From Sphingomonas sabuli (GTDB lineage: Bacteria > Pseudomonadota > Alphaproteobacteria > Sphingomonadales > Sphingomonadaceae), in assembly GCF_014352855.1 (NCBI RefSeq), contig NZ_CP060697.1:2449892-2513891 (forward strand): a stretch of DNA of 64,000 nucleotides, in the 5' to 3' direction. This document shows positions 26,637 through 34,851 of the stretch, piece by piece (within the stretch, counting starts at the first letter, position 1; the number at the start of each line of letters is the position of its first letter). A program made the translations under genes and the position numbers. Under the pieces are notes generated by a model. The model made no database searches, was not told where the DNA came from, and saw only the letters and a program-made list of their open reading frames with translations.

Positions 26637-28593
26637 CGACGGCTGCGGCGCTGTTCTGGATGAACTCGAACCTCTTGGCAGGGTCGCGGCCCATCAGCCG
26701 CTCGACCAGATCCTTGACCGGCTGCCGATCCTCATATTCGCTGGGCAGCTGGATCTTGATGAGCGACCGGCTGTCCGGGCTCATCGTGGTTTCCTTCAGC
26801 TGGTTGGGGTTCATTTCGCCGAGCCCCTTGAAGCGCGACACTTCGACCTTCTTGCCTTTGAACTCGGTCGCCTCGAGCTCCGCGCGGTGGGCGTCGTCGC
26901 GGGCGTAGAGCGTGCGCGCACCGGCGGTCAGGCGATAGAGTGGCGGCTGGGCCAGGTAGAGATGCCCGCGCTGCACCAGCTCGCCCATTTCCTGGAAGAA
27001 AAAGGTCATCAGCAGAGTCGCGATATGGGCGCCGTCGACGTCGGCGTCGGTCATGATGATGATCTTCTCGTAGCGCAGCGCGCTCTCGTCGAACTTGTCG
27101 CGGGTGCCACAGCCCAGCGCCAGCTGGAGGTCGGCGATCTCGCTATTGGCGCGGATTTTATCGGCGGTGGCAGACGCGACGTTGAGGATTTTGCCGCGGA
27201 TCGGCAGGATCGCCTGGGTCTTGCGGTCGCGCGCCTGCTTGGCCGACCCGCCCGCGCTGTCGCCTTCGACGATGAACAATTCGGTCCCGGCGCTGTCGTC
27301 GTTGGCGCAATCGGTCAGCTTGCCGGGCAGGCGCAGCTTGCGCGCGCTGGTCGCGGTCTTGCGCTGGACCTCGCGTTCGGCGCGGCGCTTGAGCCGTTCG
27401 TCCATCCGCTCGATGACGGAGCCGAGCAAGGCGCGCCCGCGGTCCATGTTGTCGGCCAGATAATGGTCGAAATGGTCGCGCACCGCCGCTTCGACGAAGC
27501 GCGCCGCTTCGAGGCTGGTCAACCGGTCCTTGGTCTGGCTCTGGAAATGCGGGTTGCGGATGAAGATGCTGAGCATCAGCTCGATGCCGTTGAACACGTC
27601 ATCGGGCGTGATGTTCTTGGCTTTTTTCTCACCGACCAAGTCACCGAACGCGCGCAGACCCTTGCTCAGCGCGGCGCGCAAGCCGGCTTCGTGCGTGCCG
27701 CCGTCCGGGGTCGGGATGGTGTTGCAATAATAGGATTGCGAGCCTTCGGAGTAGAGCGGCCAAGCGACCGCCCATTCCGCGCTGCCCTGGCTGTCGGGAA
27801 AGTCCTGCTTGCCCGTGAACGGCTCGGCGGTGACGCAGGGGCGGTCGCCAAGCTGCTCCTTGAGATGGTCGGCCAAACCATTGGCGAACTGGAACACCGC
27901 CTGTTCGGGAACCTTGTCGGACGACAGCGCGGGGTCGCAGCGCCAGCGGATCTCGACGCCGGCAAAAAGGTAGGCCTTGGACCGGGCAAGGCGATAAAGG
28001 CGCTCGGGCGAAAAGGTCGCCTCGGCGCCGAAAATCTCCGGGTCAGGGGTGAAGGTGACGGTGGTGCCGCGGCGGTTGGGCGCGGCGCCGATTTCCTCCA
28101 GCGAGGAGGACGCATGGCCGCGCGCGAAGCTCTGGCGATACAGTTTCTTGTCGCGGGCGACCTCGACGATGGTTTCGGTCGACAGCGCGTTGACCACCGA
28201 CACGCCGACCCCGTGCAGGCCGCCCGACGTGGAATAGGCCTTGCCTTCAAACTTCCCGCCCGAATGCAGGGTGGTCATGATCACTTCGAGCGCCGACTTG
28301 CCCGGATATTTGGGATGTTCGTCGACCGGCATGCCGCGGCCGTTGTCGGTGACCGTCAGCCGGTTGCCGGCGTCGAGCGTGACCTCGATCCGGCTGGCGT
28401 GACCGGCGACCGCCTCGTCCATCGAATTGTCGATGACTTCCGCCGCCAGGTGATGGAGCGCGCGAGCGTCCGTGCCGCCGATGTACATGCCCGGACGGCG
28501 GCGGACCGGCTCCAGCCCCTCCAGCACCTCGATCGAGGAGGCGTCGTAGCTGGCGGACGGATCGGCGGACTTGGAAGAAAACAGGTCGGACAT
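26614..28593 (-). CDS. parE: DNA topoisomerase IV subunit B
   Basis: A 659-residue ATPase subunit of the type IIA topoisomerase that decatenates chromosomes. GHKL domain motifs (EVIDNSMDEAVAG, DNGRGMPVDEHP, STSGGLHGVGVSVVNAL), the TOPRIM motifs LFIVEGDSAGGSAKQ and IIMTDADVDGAHI, and the C-terminal RFKGLGEMNPNQL are present. The length fits ParE rather than the longer GyrB. It has a 23-base overlap with the downstream kinase gene. Confidence 0.95.
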   Translation of the reverse strand: MSDLFSSKSADPSASYDASSIEVLEGLEPVRRRPGMYIGGTDARALHHLAAEVIDNSMDEAVAGHASRIEVTLDAGNRLTVTDNGRGMPVDEHPKYPGKSALEVIMTTLHSGGKFEGKAYSTSGGLHGVGVSVVNALSTETIVEVARDKKLYRQSFARGHASSSLEEIGAAPNRRGTTVTFTPDPEIFGAEATFSPERLYRLARSKAYLFAGVEIRWRCDPALSSDKVPEQAVFQFANGLADHLKEQLGDRPCVTAEPFTGKQDFPDSQGSAEWAVAWPLYSEGSQSYYCNTIPTPDGGTHEAGLRAALSKGLRAFGDLVGEKKAKNITPDDVFNGIELMLSIFIRNPHFQSQTKDRLTSLEAARFVEAAVRDHFDHYLADNMDRGRALLGSVIERMDERLKRRAEREVQRKTATSARKLRLPGKLTDCANDDSAGTELFIVEGDSAGGSAKQARDRKTQAILPIRGKILNVASATADKIRANSEIADLQLALGCGTRDKFDESALRYEKIIIMTDADVDGAHIATLLMTFFFQEMGELVQRGHLYLAQPPLYRLTAGARTLYARDDAHRAELEATEFKGKKVEVSRFKGLGEMNPNQLKETTMSPDSRSLIKIQLPSEYEDRQPVKDLVERLMGRDPAKRFEFIQNSAAAVDEASVDA

Positions 28594-28731
28594 TGCCGTC
28601 CGCTATAGGGCGCGGATTCTTCCCCTGCCAAGCGGCGCCGTCCGCCTTTTCCACAAGTGCGCGCGGCGGTGCCTGCTTTGCATGTGCGCGCCGATGCGGC
28701 ATAATCGCCGCTCGCTGACAGGAGATTTTCG

Positions 28732-29274
28732 ATGCGCCTTCGCCCGATCTTGCTCATCCTTGCCGCAGGCAGCGCGGCGCCGGCGCTTGCCCAACAGGGT
28801 CCCGGGGCACCTGCGTCGATGGGTCCCAACGATCTGAACCGCACCGGAAGCATGGCCAACAGCGTCCCGCGCAACGAGCTCCCGACCTATGGGGGCGGCA
28901 TCGTGCTGCCCAATTCCCCCGGCGATGTGACCCGGTCCAGCGAAGTCAGCAAGGCCGAGCGCGAGCGGGTGATGGGAGAGGTAAGGACACTGGCGACGCA
29001 ACGCCGTGCGGAAGCCGTGGCACTGGCCGAGCGGGTCAAGAAGGGTGCGGAAGTGCCGCCGTCGCTTGCGGCCACGCTGCGCGAAGCGCTCGACCGCGAC
29101 ATCGAGCTGTGGAGGCTCGAATATACGGTCGAGGCTCAACAGGCCGCGACGATGCGCTCGAAATGGGTCAAGGATCCCGCCGCCCTGACGGCGGCGGAAT
29201 GGGTGCTGTGGCGCGCCGCCTGGTACGAAGAGCGCGACAAATGGGCTGCGCAAAGCCAAAGCGCCGCTCGCTAG
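28732..29274 (+). CDS. Secreted hypothetical protein
   Basis: A 180-residue protein with a signal peptide (cut near PALAQ). The mature N-terminus is low in structure, followed by a predicted helical, charged region (SKAERERVMGEVRTLATQRRA and onward) ending in a WVLWRAAWYEERDKW stretch. A CAGGAG motif lies about nine bases before the ATG. It is divergent from parE. No family recognised; a periplasmic helical protein is the most that can be said. Confidence 0.75.
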   Translation: MRLRPILLILAAGSAAPALAQQGPGAPASMGPNDLNRTGSMANSVPRNELPTYGGGIVLPNSPGDVTRSSEVSKAERERVMGEVRTLATQRRAEAVALAERVKKGAEVPPSLAATLREALDRDIELWRLEYTVEAQQAATMRSKWVKDPAALTAAEWVLWRAAWYEERDKWAAQSQSAAR

Positions 29275-29277
29275 AGA

Positions 29278-30300
29278 TCAGGGGTCGAGCGGCCGTTTGT
29301 CGCCGGACTCCCGCCAGTGCTGGCGGGCGAGGCCAAGGCGGTCGAGCCGGTCGAGCAACCCCATCAGCAGCGGCGCCCGCCGGCGCCTGAACGGTCCCTT
29401 TGAAAACAGGTCCAGCCCGGTCCACGGCAGGAAGGGCGACCGGCGCGCGAACGCCCAGATTTCGACCCGGACGCTCGGCTGCGGCGACGGCCCGCGGGCG
29501 TGAAAACCGTAGGTGTCGATGACCACCAGCGTGTTCGCCGGCACCGCGAAGCGGGTCGGCCGGGGCAGGCCCAACGCGGACAGTTCGCTTTCGCCGACGC
29601 GGAGCGACCCGCGCTGCGACAGGCGATCGGCGTTGCGGATGCCTAGGCTGCGCGCCTGCTCCCACGCCAGCCTCCGCCCGTCGGCGCGATGCGATCCGGC
29701 GACATAGGTCAGCGGCGCCGATTCCTCCGCGACGTCGGTCAGGAACAGCCACGCCTTCATCGACGGGTGGAAGGTGTCGGAATGCAGCTCGATCTGCGGG
29801 TCTGGCTCGCCCTGCGCGGCGCCGGCGGACACCGTCTGCACGTAGTAAAAAGGCTCGCTCGTCGTGCTCGCGACATAGGCCAGCAGACCGCGCCAGCGCG
29901 GATCGTCGAGCAACTCGTCGAGCGCGGGAAAACGTCGGCGCAGCGCCGGGCCGATCGGGACTCGCCGGGTCAGCGTATCGCCCTGCTGTTGCTCGCGCGC
30001 CGGCAGCGACGCGGTAAGCAGGCTGTCACGCAGCGCGGCGAATTGCCCGGCAGGCAGGAAGTCGGGCACCGCGACGAAGCCGTCCCGGTCGAACCGTTCG
30101 CGCCAGTCGGCCGGCACCGCGGCCGCCAGCCGCCGGCGGCGCGATCGGGCGAGGCGGTGGGCAAGCTTGACCCGGCGCGCATGCAGGCCGCGGCGGTTGA
30201 GCCGTTCCGACCCGATCAGCGGATTGTCGGCAAAGCTCTTCGCGCCGGTACCCAGCGCCAGCAGCCACAGCGGTGCGCGCCACCAGCGGAGGAGCGCCAT
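29278..30300 (-). CDS. Phytanoyl-CoA dioxygenase (PhyH) family protein
   Basis: A 340-residue Fe(II)/2-oxoglutarate oxygenase-like protein. ELHSDTFHPSMKAWLFL supplies the HxD iron ligands, TYGFHARGPSPQPSVRVEIW the distal His and the 2-oxoglutarate-binding Arg. WRERFDRDGFVAVPDFL is the typical PhyH N-terminal pattern. An arginine-rich region (about residues 33-60) precedes it. Substrate unknown. It lies 12 bases downstream of gcrA on the same strand and may be co-transcribed with it. Confidence 0.85.
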   Translation of the reverse strand: MALLRWWRAPLWLLALGTGAKSFADNPLIGSERLNRRGLHARRVKLAHRLARSRRRRLAAAVPADWRERFDRDGFVAVPDFLPAGQFAALRDSLLTASLPAREQQQGDTLTRRVPIGPALRRRFPALDELLDDPRWRGLLAYVASTTSEPFYYVQTVSAGAAQGEPDPQIELHSDTFHPSMKAWLFLTDVAEESAPLTYVAGSHRADGRRLAWEQARSLGIRNADRLSQRGSLRVGESELSALGLPRPTRFAVPANTLVVIDTYGFHARGPSPQPSVRVEIWAFARRSPFLPWTGLDLFSKGPFRRRRAPLLMGLLDRLDRLGLARQHWRESGDKRPLDP

Positions 30301-30312
30301 GGTCAGGAACGC

Positions 30313-30996
30313 CTAGCGGACCCGGGGACCACCGAACGGCAGCGGCGGCGGCGGGCGACGGTCGCGGCGCGGCAACTGCGCCTGGTAGGCGACGCCGCAA
30401 TGCTCGACGCAATAGGGATAGCCCGGGTTCGACGGCTGGCCGCAGAAATGAAAGTCGGGCTCGCCTGGATGACCCATCGGCCATTTGCAGATGCGCTCGT
30501 TGAGGTCGAGCAGGCTGGTCTTGTCGGCAACCTCCGGGCTCGGCTTGGCCGGAACCAGGCGGCGCGGCGGGGCCGGCGGGATCGGCGCCTGCTGATCGCC
30601 CGGGCCCTGGCGGATGAAGCCGCCGGGACCGACCGAACGATATTGCACATTATCGCCCTTCGGCTGGGCGCGCTGCGGCTGCGGCTGCGGGGCCGGCGCG
30701 GCCTTGGCCTGTGCGGGCGGCGGCGGTGGTGGCGGCGGCGGAGTCGCGGCCTTCGGCGCCGGCTTGGCGGCGGCCGGGGCTGGCTTGGCAGCGCGCGGCT
30801 TGGGCGCGGCCTTGGCGGCGGACCCGTCGTCGCCCGGCTTCACCGGCGAGGGGCGCGATTCCAGGCCGAGGCGGTGCGCCTTGCCGATCACGGCATTGCG
30901 GCTCACGCCGCCCAGCTTCTCCGCGATCTCGCTTGCGGTGGCGCCATCGTGCCACATCGTCTTCAGGCGCTCGATGCGCTCTTCGGTCCAGGACAT
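30313..30996 (-). CDS. gcrA: GcrA cell cycle regulator
   Basis: A 227-residue alphaproteobacterial regulator that works with sigma-70 RNA polymerase at promoters carrying CcrM-methylated GANTC sites. The N-terminal helix-turn-helix reads MSWTEERIERLKTMWHDGAT and GGVSRNAVIGKAHRLGL. A long Ala/Pro-rich linker with a polyproline run follows, then the Cys/His-rich C-terminal domain (CKWPMGHPGEPDFHFC, YPYCVEHC). A GANTC site sits just upstream of its start. The ATG at 30996 gives the canonical N-terminus. Confidence 0.95.
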   Translation of the reverse strand: MSWTEERIERLKTMWHDGATASEIAEKLGGVSRNAVIGKAHRLGLESRPSPVKPGDDGSAAKAAPKPRAAKPAPAAAKPAPKAATPPPPPPPPPAQAKAAPAPQPQPQRAQPKGDNVQYRSVGPGGFIRQGPGDQQAPIPPAPPRRLVPAKPSPEVADKTSLLDLNERICKWPMGHPGEPDFHFCGQPSNPGYPYCVEHCGVAYQAQLPRRDRRPPPPLPFGGPRVR

Positions 30997-31011
30997 TGTT
31001 CTAATCACTCC

Positions 31012-31016
31012 GAATC
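31012..31016. promoter_or_regulatory. GANTC methylation site before gcrA
   Basis: The pentamer GAATC fits the CcrM target GANTC. It lies about 16 bases upstream of gcrA, inside the 79-base intergenic region shared with the divergent ABC permease gene. Because GcrA reads GANTC methylation, autoregulation is possible, but a pentamer can occur by chance. Confidence 0.35.
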
Positions 31017-31075
31017 TCGTTCGCCCGGCCGGGCGCGGCTTGCCGCCCGACTGCTCAACCGATAGGCGCAACCGG

Positions 31076-31918
31076 GTGACCGATCGACCTTCCAGCTCCC
31101 AGTCTTCGCCATGGCTCGCTCGGCCGCCGGGCGACCCGGTGCTGAGTGGCGTCAACTGGGGAGGGCTTCAGACCCTCTATATCAAGGAGGTGCGCCGGTT
31201 CTTCAAGGTGCAGATGCAGACGGTGTGGGCGCCGGCGATCACCACCTTGCTCTATCTGGCCATTTTCACCGTCGCGCTGGGCCGCAGCGGGCGGATGGTC
31301 ATGGGCGTCCACTTCGCCGATTTCATCGCGCCCGGGCTGATCGTCATGGCGATGATCCAGAATGCGTTCGCCAATTCCAGCTTCTCTCTGCTGGTCGGCA
31401 AGATCCAGGGCAATATCGTCGATTATCTGATGCCGCCCCTGTCGACCGCGGAGCTCATGGCGGGGATCATCGGCGCCGCCGTCACCCGCGCCTTCTTCGT
31501 CGGTTTTGCCGTATGGCTGGCGATGTCGCTGTGGCCCGGGGTGTCGGTGTCGATCGCGCACCCGCTGTGGGCCTTCTGGTTCGGGCTGATGGGTTCGCTG
31601 ATGCTGGCGCTGCTCGGGCTGCTGACCTCGCTGTGGGCGGAAAAGTTCGACCATGCGGCGGTGGTGTCAAACTTCGTCGTCACGCCGCTGTCCCTGCTGT
31701 CCGGCACCTTCTATTCGGTCGAGGCGCTGTCCCCGACCTTCCAGGCGATCAGCCACGCCAACCCCTTCTTCTACGTCATCTCGGGCTTCCGCTACGGCTT
31801 CCTCGGCATCAGCGATTCCCCGATCCTCGTCGGTGCGATCGGCCTGCTGGTGCTCAACCTGCTGCTTGCCGGCCTGACCTTTGCGCTGCTGCGCAGCGGG
31901 TGGAAGATCAAGGCGTGA
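31076..31918 (+). CDS. ABC-2 type transporter permease
   Basis: A roughly 280-residue membrane component of an ABC exporter with about six hydrophobic segments. LQTLYIKEVRRFFKVQMQTVWAP is the typical cytosolic entry of this permease group. The ABC-2 core (FIAPGLIVMAMIQNAF, TPLSLLSGTFYSVEALSP) follows. I take the GTG at 31076; a GTG near 31138 is possible. No ATP-binding partner gene is adjacent, which is unusual. A GSCFA gene follows after 35 bases, so the exported substrate might be a surface glycan; this is inference. Confidence 0.85.
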   Translation: MTDRPSSSQSSPWLARPPGDPVLSGVNWGGLQTLYIKEVRRFFKVQMQTVWAPAITTLLYLAIFTVALGRSGRMVMGVHFADFIAPGLIVMAMIQNAFANSSFSLLVGKIQGNIVDYLMPPLSTAELMAGIIGAAVTRAFFVGFAVWLAMSLWPGVSVSIAHPLWAFWFGLMGSLMLALLGLLTSLWAEKFDHAAVVSNFVVTPLSLLSGTFYSVEALSPTFQAISHANPFFYVISGFRYGFLGISDSPILVGAIGLLVLNLLLAGLTFALLRSGWKIKA

Positions 31919-31953
31919 GCGGTGTAAGGCTGGCCCGCAGCAGGGGGTAACGG

Positions 31954-32943
31954 ATGGCGGACAAGATCATCGGCTACGACCTTCCGACGAAGGATTTTTC
32001 CGTCGCCGACGACGAGCCGGACAAGCCGCACCTGATGTATTACCAGATGGCCGGCAAGAAACGCCGCGCCCATGGCAGTTGGTATCGCGGCGAGACCACC
32101 AATTTCCACCCGATGCGCGACAGTTTGGGCGAACCGGACGCGGTCGCCAAGTATGTCGGGCACGGCTGGTTTCCCGAAGCGCCGTTCATCACCCGCGACC
32201 ATTACATCACCGCGTTCGGCAGTTGCTTCGCGGCCGAGGTCACCAAGTTCCTGGTGCGCAACAAGTATAACGTCTTCGGCAAGGACCTCAGCCTCAACGC
32301 GCACGTGATCCGGTCGGGGGAGGGCATCGTCAACACCGCTGCCCTGCGCCAGCAATTCGACTGGGCGGTCGGCGATTACCGCCCGCAGGAGCAGGTTTGG
32401 CAGGACGCGGACGGCAGCGATGTCGAGGTGAGCGAGGAGATCCGCGACAATACGCGCGACATTTTCCACCGCACCGACGTTTTCATCTTCACGCTCGGCC
32501 TGTCGGAAGTGTGGTACGACAAGATTACCGGCGAGGTGTTCTGGCGGGCGATCCCCAATCAGAAATTCGACCCCGAACGCCACGGTTTCCGGGTCATGGG
32601 CGTCGCGGAAAATCGCGAGAACATCACCGCGGTTTACCACATGATTCGCGCCATCCGGCCCGACGCGCAGATCATCTTCACTTTGTCGCCGGTCCCGCTG
32701 GCCGCGACCTTCCGGCCGATATCCTGCATCACCGCCAACGCGGTTTCCAAGGCGTCGCTGCGCATGGCGATCGACGAATTGATGCGGGAATTCGAAGGCG
32801 ACCCGCGGCTGCATTACTTCCCGTCCTACGAGATCGTGACGGCCTTCCTGCCGGACGCTTTCGGCGTCGACCTGCGCCACCCGCGGCCCGAAGCGGTCGA
32901 CTTCATAATGCGCACCTTCCAGCAATATTTCCTTCGCGACTGA
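31954..32943 (+). CDS. GSCFA domain protein
   Basis: A 329-residue protein almost wholly made of a GSCFA domain (SGNH-like fold; members sit in polysaccharide loci). FGSCFAAE gives GSCFA at residues 89-93; HRTDVFIFTLGLSEVW, FTLSPVPL and HYFPSYEIVT match blocks of the fusion protein at 20546. It lacks the WcbI half and has its own N-terminal extension (HLMYYQMAGKKRRAHG). It follows the ABC-2 permease by 35 bases, probably in one transcript. Confidence 0.85.
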   Translation: MADKIIGYDLPTKDFSVADDEPDKPHLMYYQMAGKKRRAHGSWYRGETTNFHPMRDSLGEPDAVAKYVGHGWFPEAPFITRDHYITAFGSCFAAEVTKFLVRNKYNVFGKDLSLNAHVIRSGEGIVNTAALRQQFDWAVGDYRPQEQVWQDADGSDVEVSEEIRDNTRDIFHRTDVFIFTLGLSEVWYDKITGEVFWRAIPNQKFDPERHGFRVMGVAENRENITAVYHMIRAIRPDAQIIFTLSPVPLAATFRPISCITANAVSKASLRMAIDELMREFEGDPRLHYFPSYEIVTAFLPDAFGVDLRHPRPEAVDFIMRTFQQYFLRD

Positions 32944-33028
32944 GCGCGCGAAAGGGCAGGGGCGTCATCGCCCCGGCCGGTTGCCGACAAGGCTTGCCAG
33001 AGGGTTCCGCGACCCCCGCTGGATCGAA

Positions 33029-33796
33029 TTACGCCTGGCCCACGCAGGGGCTGGTCGCGCCTTTTCCGTTCGGGCCCCATTTGCGATAGCCCGAGGAATC
33101 GACGTGGAAACGGCGGCCCGAATAGAAACCGAGGCCGGTGTCGTAGGCCTGACCTTCGCGGGCATGGGCGGCACAGACCGAGCGGATCATGTCGGCGCGG
33201 GCGACCTTGGTGTCGAGCGGCGTCAGGTCGAGCGCAAAGAAGTGGCGATGGGCGCTTTTGGGAGCGCCGTTCGAACAGCTGTTGAGGCCTTCGTTGCGAT
33301 AGGCGGACAGCGGTTCGACCTGGCCAACGGCCGGAACGACGTTGTCGCGCACGAACTGCAGCGTCTTGACGATATGGTCCCACTTGTCGGCCGGCGGGGT
33401 CTCGAACGGCTCCGCGGCGCATTCCTTCCACGACGACGAGGTGCGGACCAGCTGCCACATAGGGACGACCGCTTCGACGCCCTGCGCGGCGAGGTAGGAC
33501 CGAAAGCGCGACAGCTCCGCGCGATGAGCCGGCGAAGCGCGCAGCCAATCGCGGAAATCGTCCGCCGTCTGACCGACCGCAAGGCCGGATTCCGGAACAT
33601 GGGCGTTCGCCGCGGCGAGCCCGAATTCGGCGCCGAACGCGGCCACCGCGCGGCGGGCCTGCGGCGCCAGCTTGGTCACCGGCGAAGCGGCCTGTTCCGC
33701 CGTCGCCACGATCGCATCGGGCGACGGACCAAAGCTGCCCAGAGGCAACAGGAGGAGCGAGGCCGCGACTGCGGCAAAACGGATAAATGTAAGCAT
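33029..33796 (-). CDS. Exported M15-like peptidase domain protein
   Basis: A 255-residue protein with an N-terminal hydrophobic signal (residues 4-20). The C-terminal half resembles zinc D,D-peptidases of family M15 (DUF882/M15A): SAYRNEGLNSC, then SAHRHFFALDL (His and Asp ligands) and RRFHVDSSGY with the third His. A role in peptidoglycan trimming is plausible. The middle part is not recognised. Its 3' end faces the GSCFA gene. Confidence 0.7.
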   Translation of the reverse strand: MLTFIRFAAVAASLLLLPLGSFGPSPDAIVATAEQAASPVTKLAPQARRAVAAFGAEFGLAAANAHVPESGLAVGQTADDFRDWLRASPAHRAELSRFRSYLAAQGVEAVVPMWQLVRTSSSWKECAAEPFETPPADKWDHIVKTLQFVRDNVVPAVGQVEPLSAYRNEGLNSCSNGAPKSAHRHFFALDLTPLDTKVARADMIRSVCAAHAREGQAYDTGLGFYSGRRFHVDSSGYRKWGPNGKGATSPCVGQA

Positions 33797-33938
33797 ATCA
33801 ATAAGATAGTTACGTTTCAGCTGATTTTCAAGGTGTCGCGAGCCCCACGCGCCGGCAGTTTTCCGCCGCGATTACGGACTCGAAACGATCCCCCGTGCAA
33901 CCAGCCGTAGCCGATCGGCCGGCGACTCGAAACCGGAG

Positions 33939-34778
33939 TCAGAGCGGCTTGACGAACTTCAGGGTCATCCGGTCGCTTTCACCGATCGCGGCATATTTCG
34001 CGCGGTCTTTGTCCTTGAGGGCGAAGGAGGGCGGGAGGGTCCAGACGCCTTCCGGCCAGTCGGCCGTGTCCTGCGGATTGGCATTGATGTCCGATTCCGC
34101 GGCCAGGCGGAAACCGGCGGCTGCGGCCAGCGCCTTGACCGTCGAGGCCTTGATGTAGCCGCTGTTGCGTTCGCGCTCCGCGCTGGCGCCTTCCGGCAGC
34201 CGGTGATCGACGATTCCCAGCACGCCGCCGGGCTTCAGCATGGCGAACATCTGGCTGAAGGCGGCCGCGCTGTAATCGGCCTTGTCGTCGCGGCGATACC
34301 CCATCCGCCAATTGTGGACGTTGCGGAAGGTCAGCACCGCATCGACGCTGCCGGCCGGGATTTCCGCGGCCTTACCGTCGAACACGGGGAAATCGGCATA
34401 GGTCACGGGGCCGTAGGTTGCGGCATTTGCGGCCTTCAGCTTGTCGAGGCCGCTGCGGCCCCAGGTGGGCGCTGCGGCAATCAACCGGCCGCCGCCCGCG
34501 GCCAGGTAAGGCGCCAGGATTTCGGTATACCAGCCGCCGCCCGGCCACACCTCGACCACCGTGTCGGTTGGCCGGATGCCGAAAAAGGCGAGCGTCTCGG
34601 CGGGGTGGCGATAGGGGTCGCGGGCGCGGTTGGCTTCGCTCCGCACCGGTCCGGCCACCGCGGCCTGCAGCGCGGCCAGATCGGCGCCGCGCGACAGGAC
34701 GGGCCCCGGCGCGACGGCACAGGACGCCAGCGGCAGCGTGGCGGCGGCAAGCAGCAGGATAGAAAAAGCGCGGTTCAT
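33939..34778 (-). CDS. Lipoprotein-anchored class I methyltransferase-like protein
   Basis: A 279-residue protein with a lipobox signal peptide (LASC, Cys20), placing it in the envelope. The rest has a Rossmann methyltransferase look: VVEVWPGGGWYTEILAPYL corresponds to the SAM-binding motif I, DAVLTFRNVHNW to motif IV, and LKPGGVLGIVDHR to the post-motif strand. The ATG at 34778 has GAGGGG seven bases upstream; the in-frame ATG at 34793 lacks a site. An exported SAM-dependent enzyme has an obvious cofactor problem, so the fold may be reused. Confidence 0.8.
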   Translation of the reverse strand: MNRAFSILLLAAATLPLASCAVAPGPVLSRGADLAALQAAVAGPVRSEANRARDPYRHPAETLAFFGIRPTDTVVEVWPGGGWYTEILAPYLAAGGGRLIAAAPTWGRSGLDKLKAANAATYGPVTYADFPVFDGKAAEIPAGSVDAVLTFRNVHNWRMGYRRDDKADYSAAAFSQMFAMLKPGGVLGIVDHRLPEGASAERERNSGYIKASTVKALAAAAGFRLAAESDINANPQDTADWPEGVWTLPPSFALKDKDRAKYAAIGESDRMTLKFVKPL

Positions 34779-34851
34779 CCGATGTCCCCTCATCCAATGT
34801 GAAGGGTCACCCTAGACGACCGGGCGCTGTCGGCAACCGTGCCGAAAGTCC

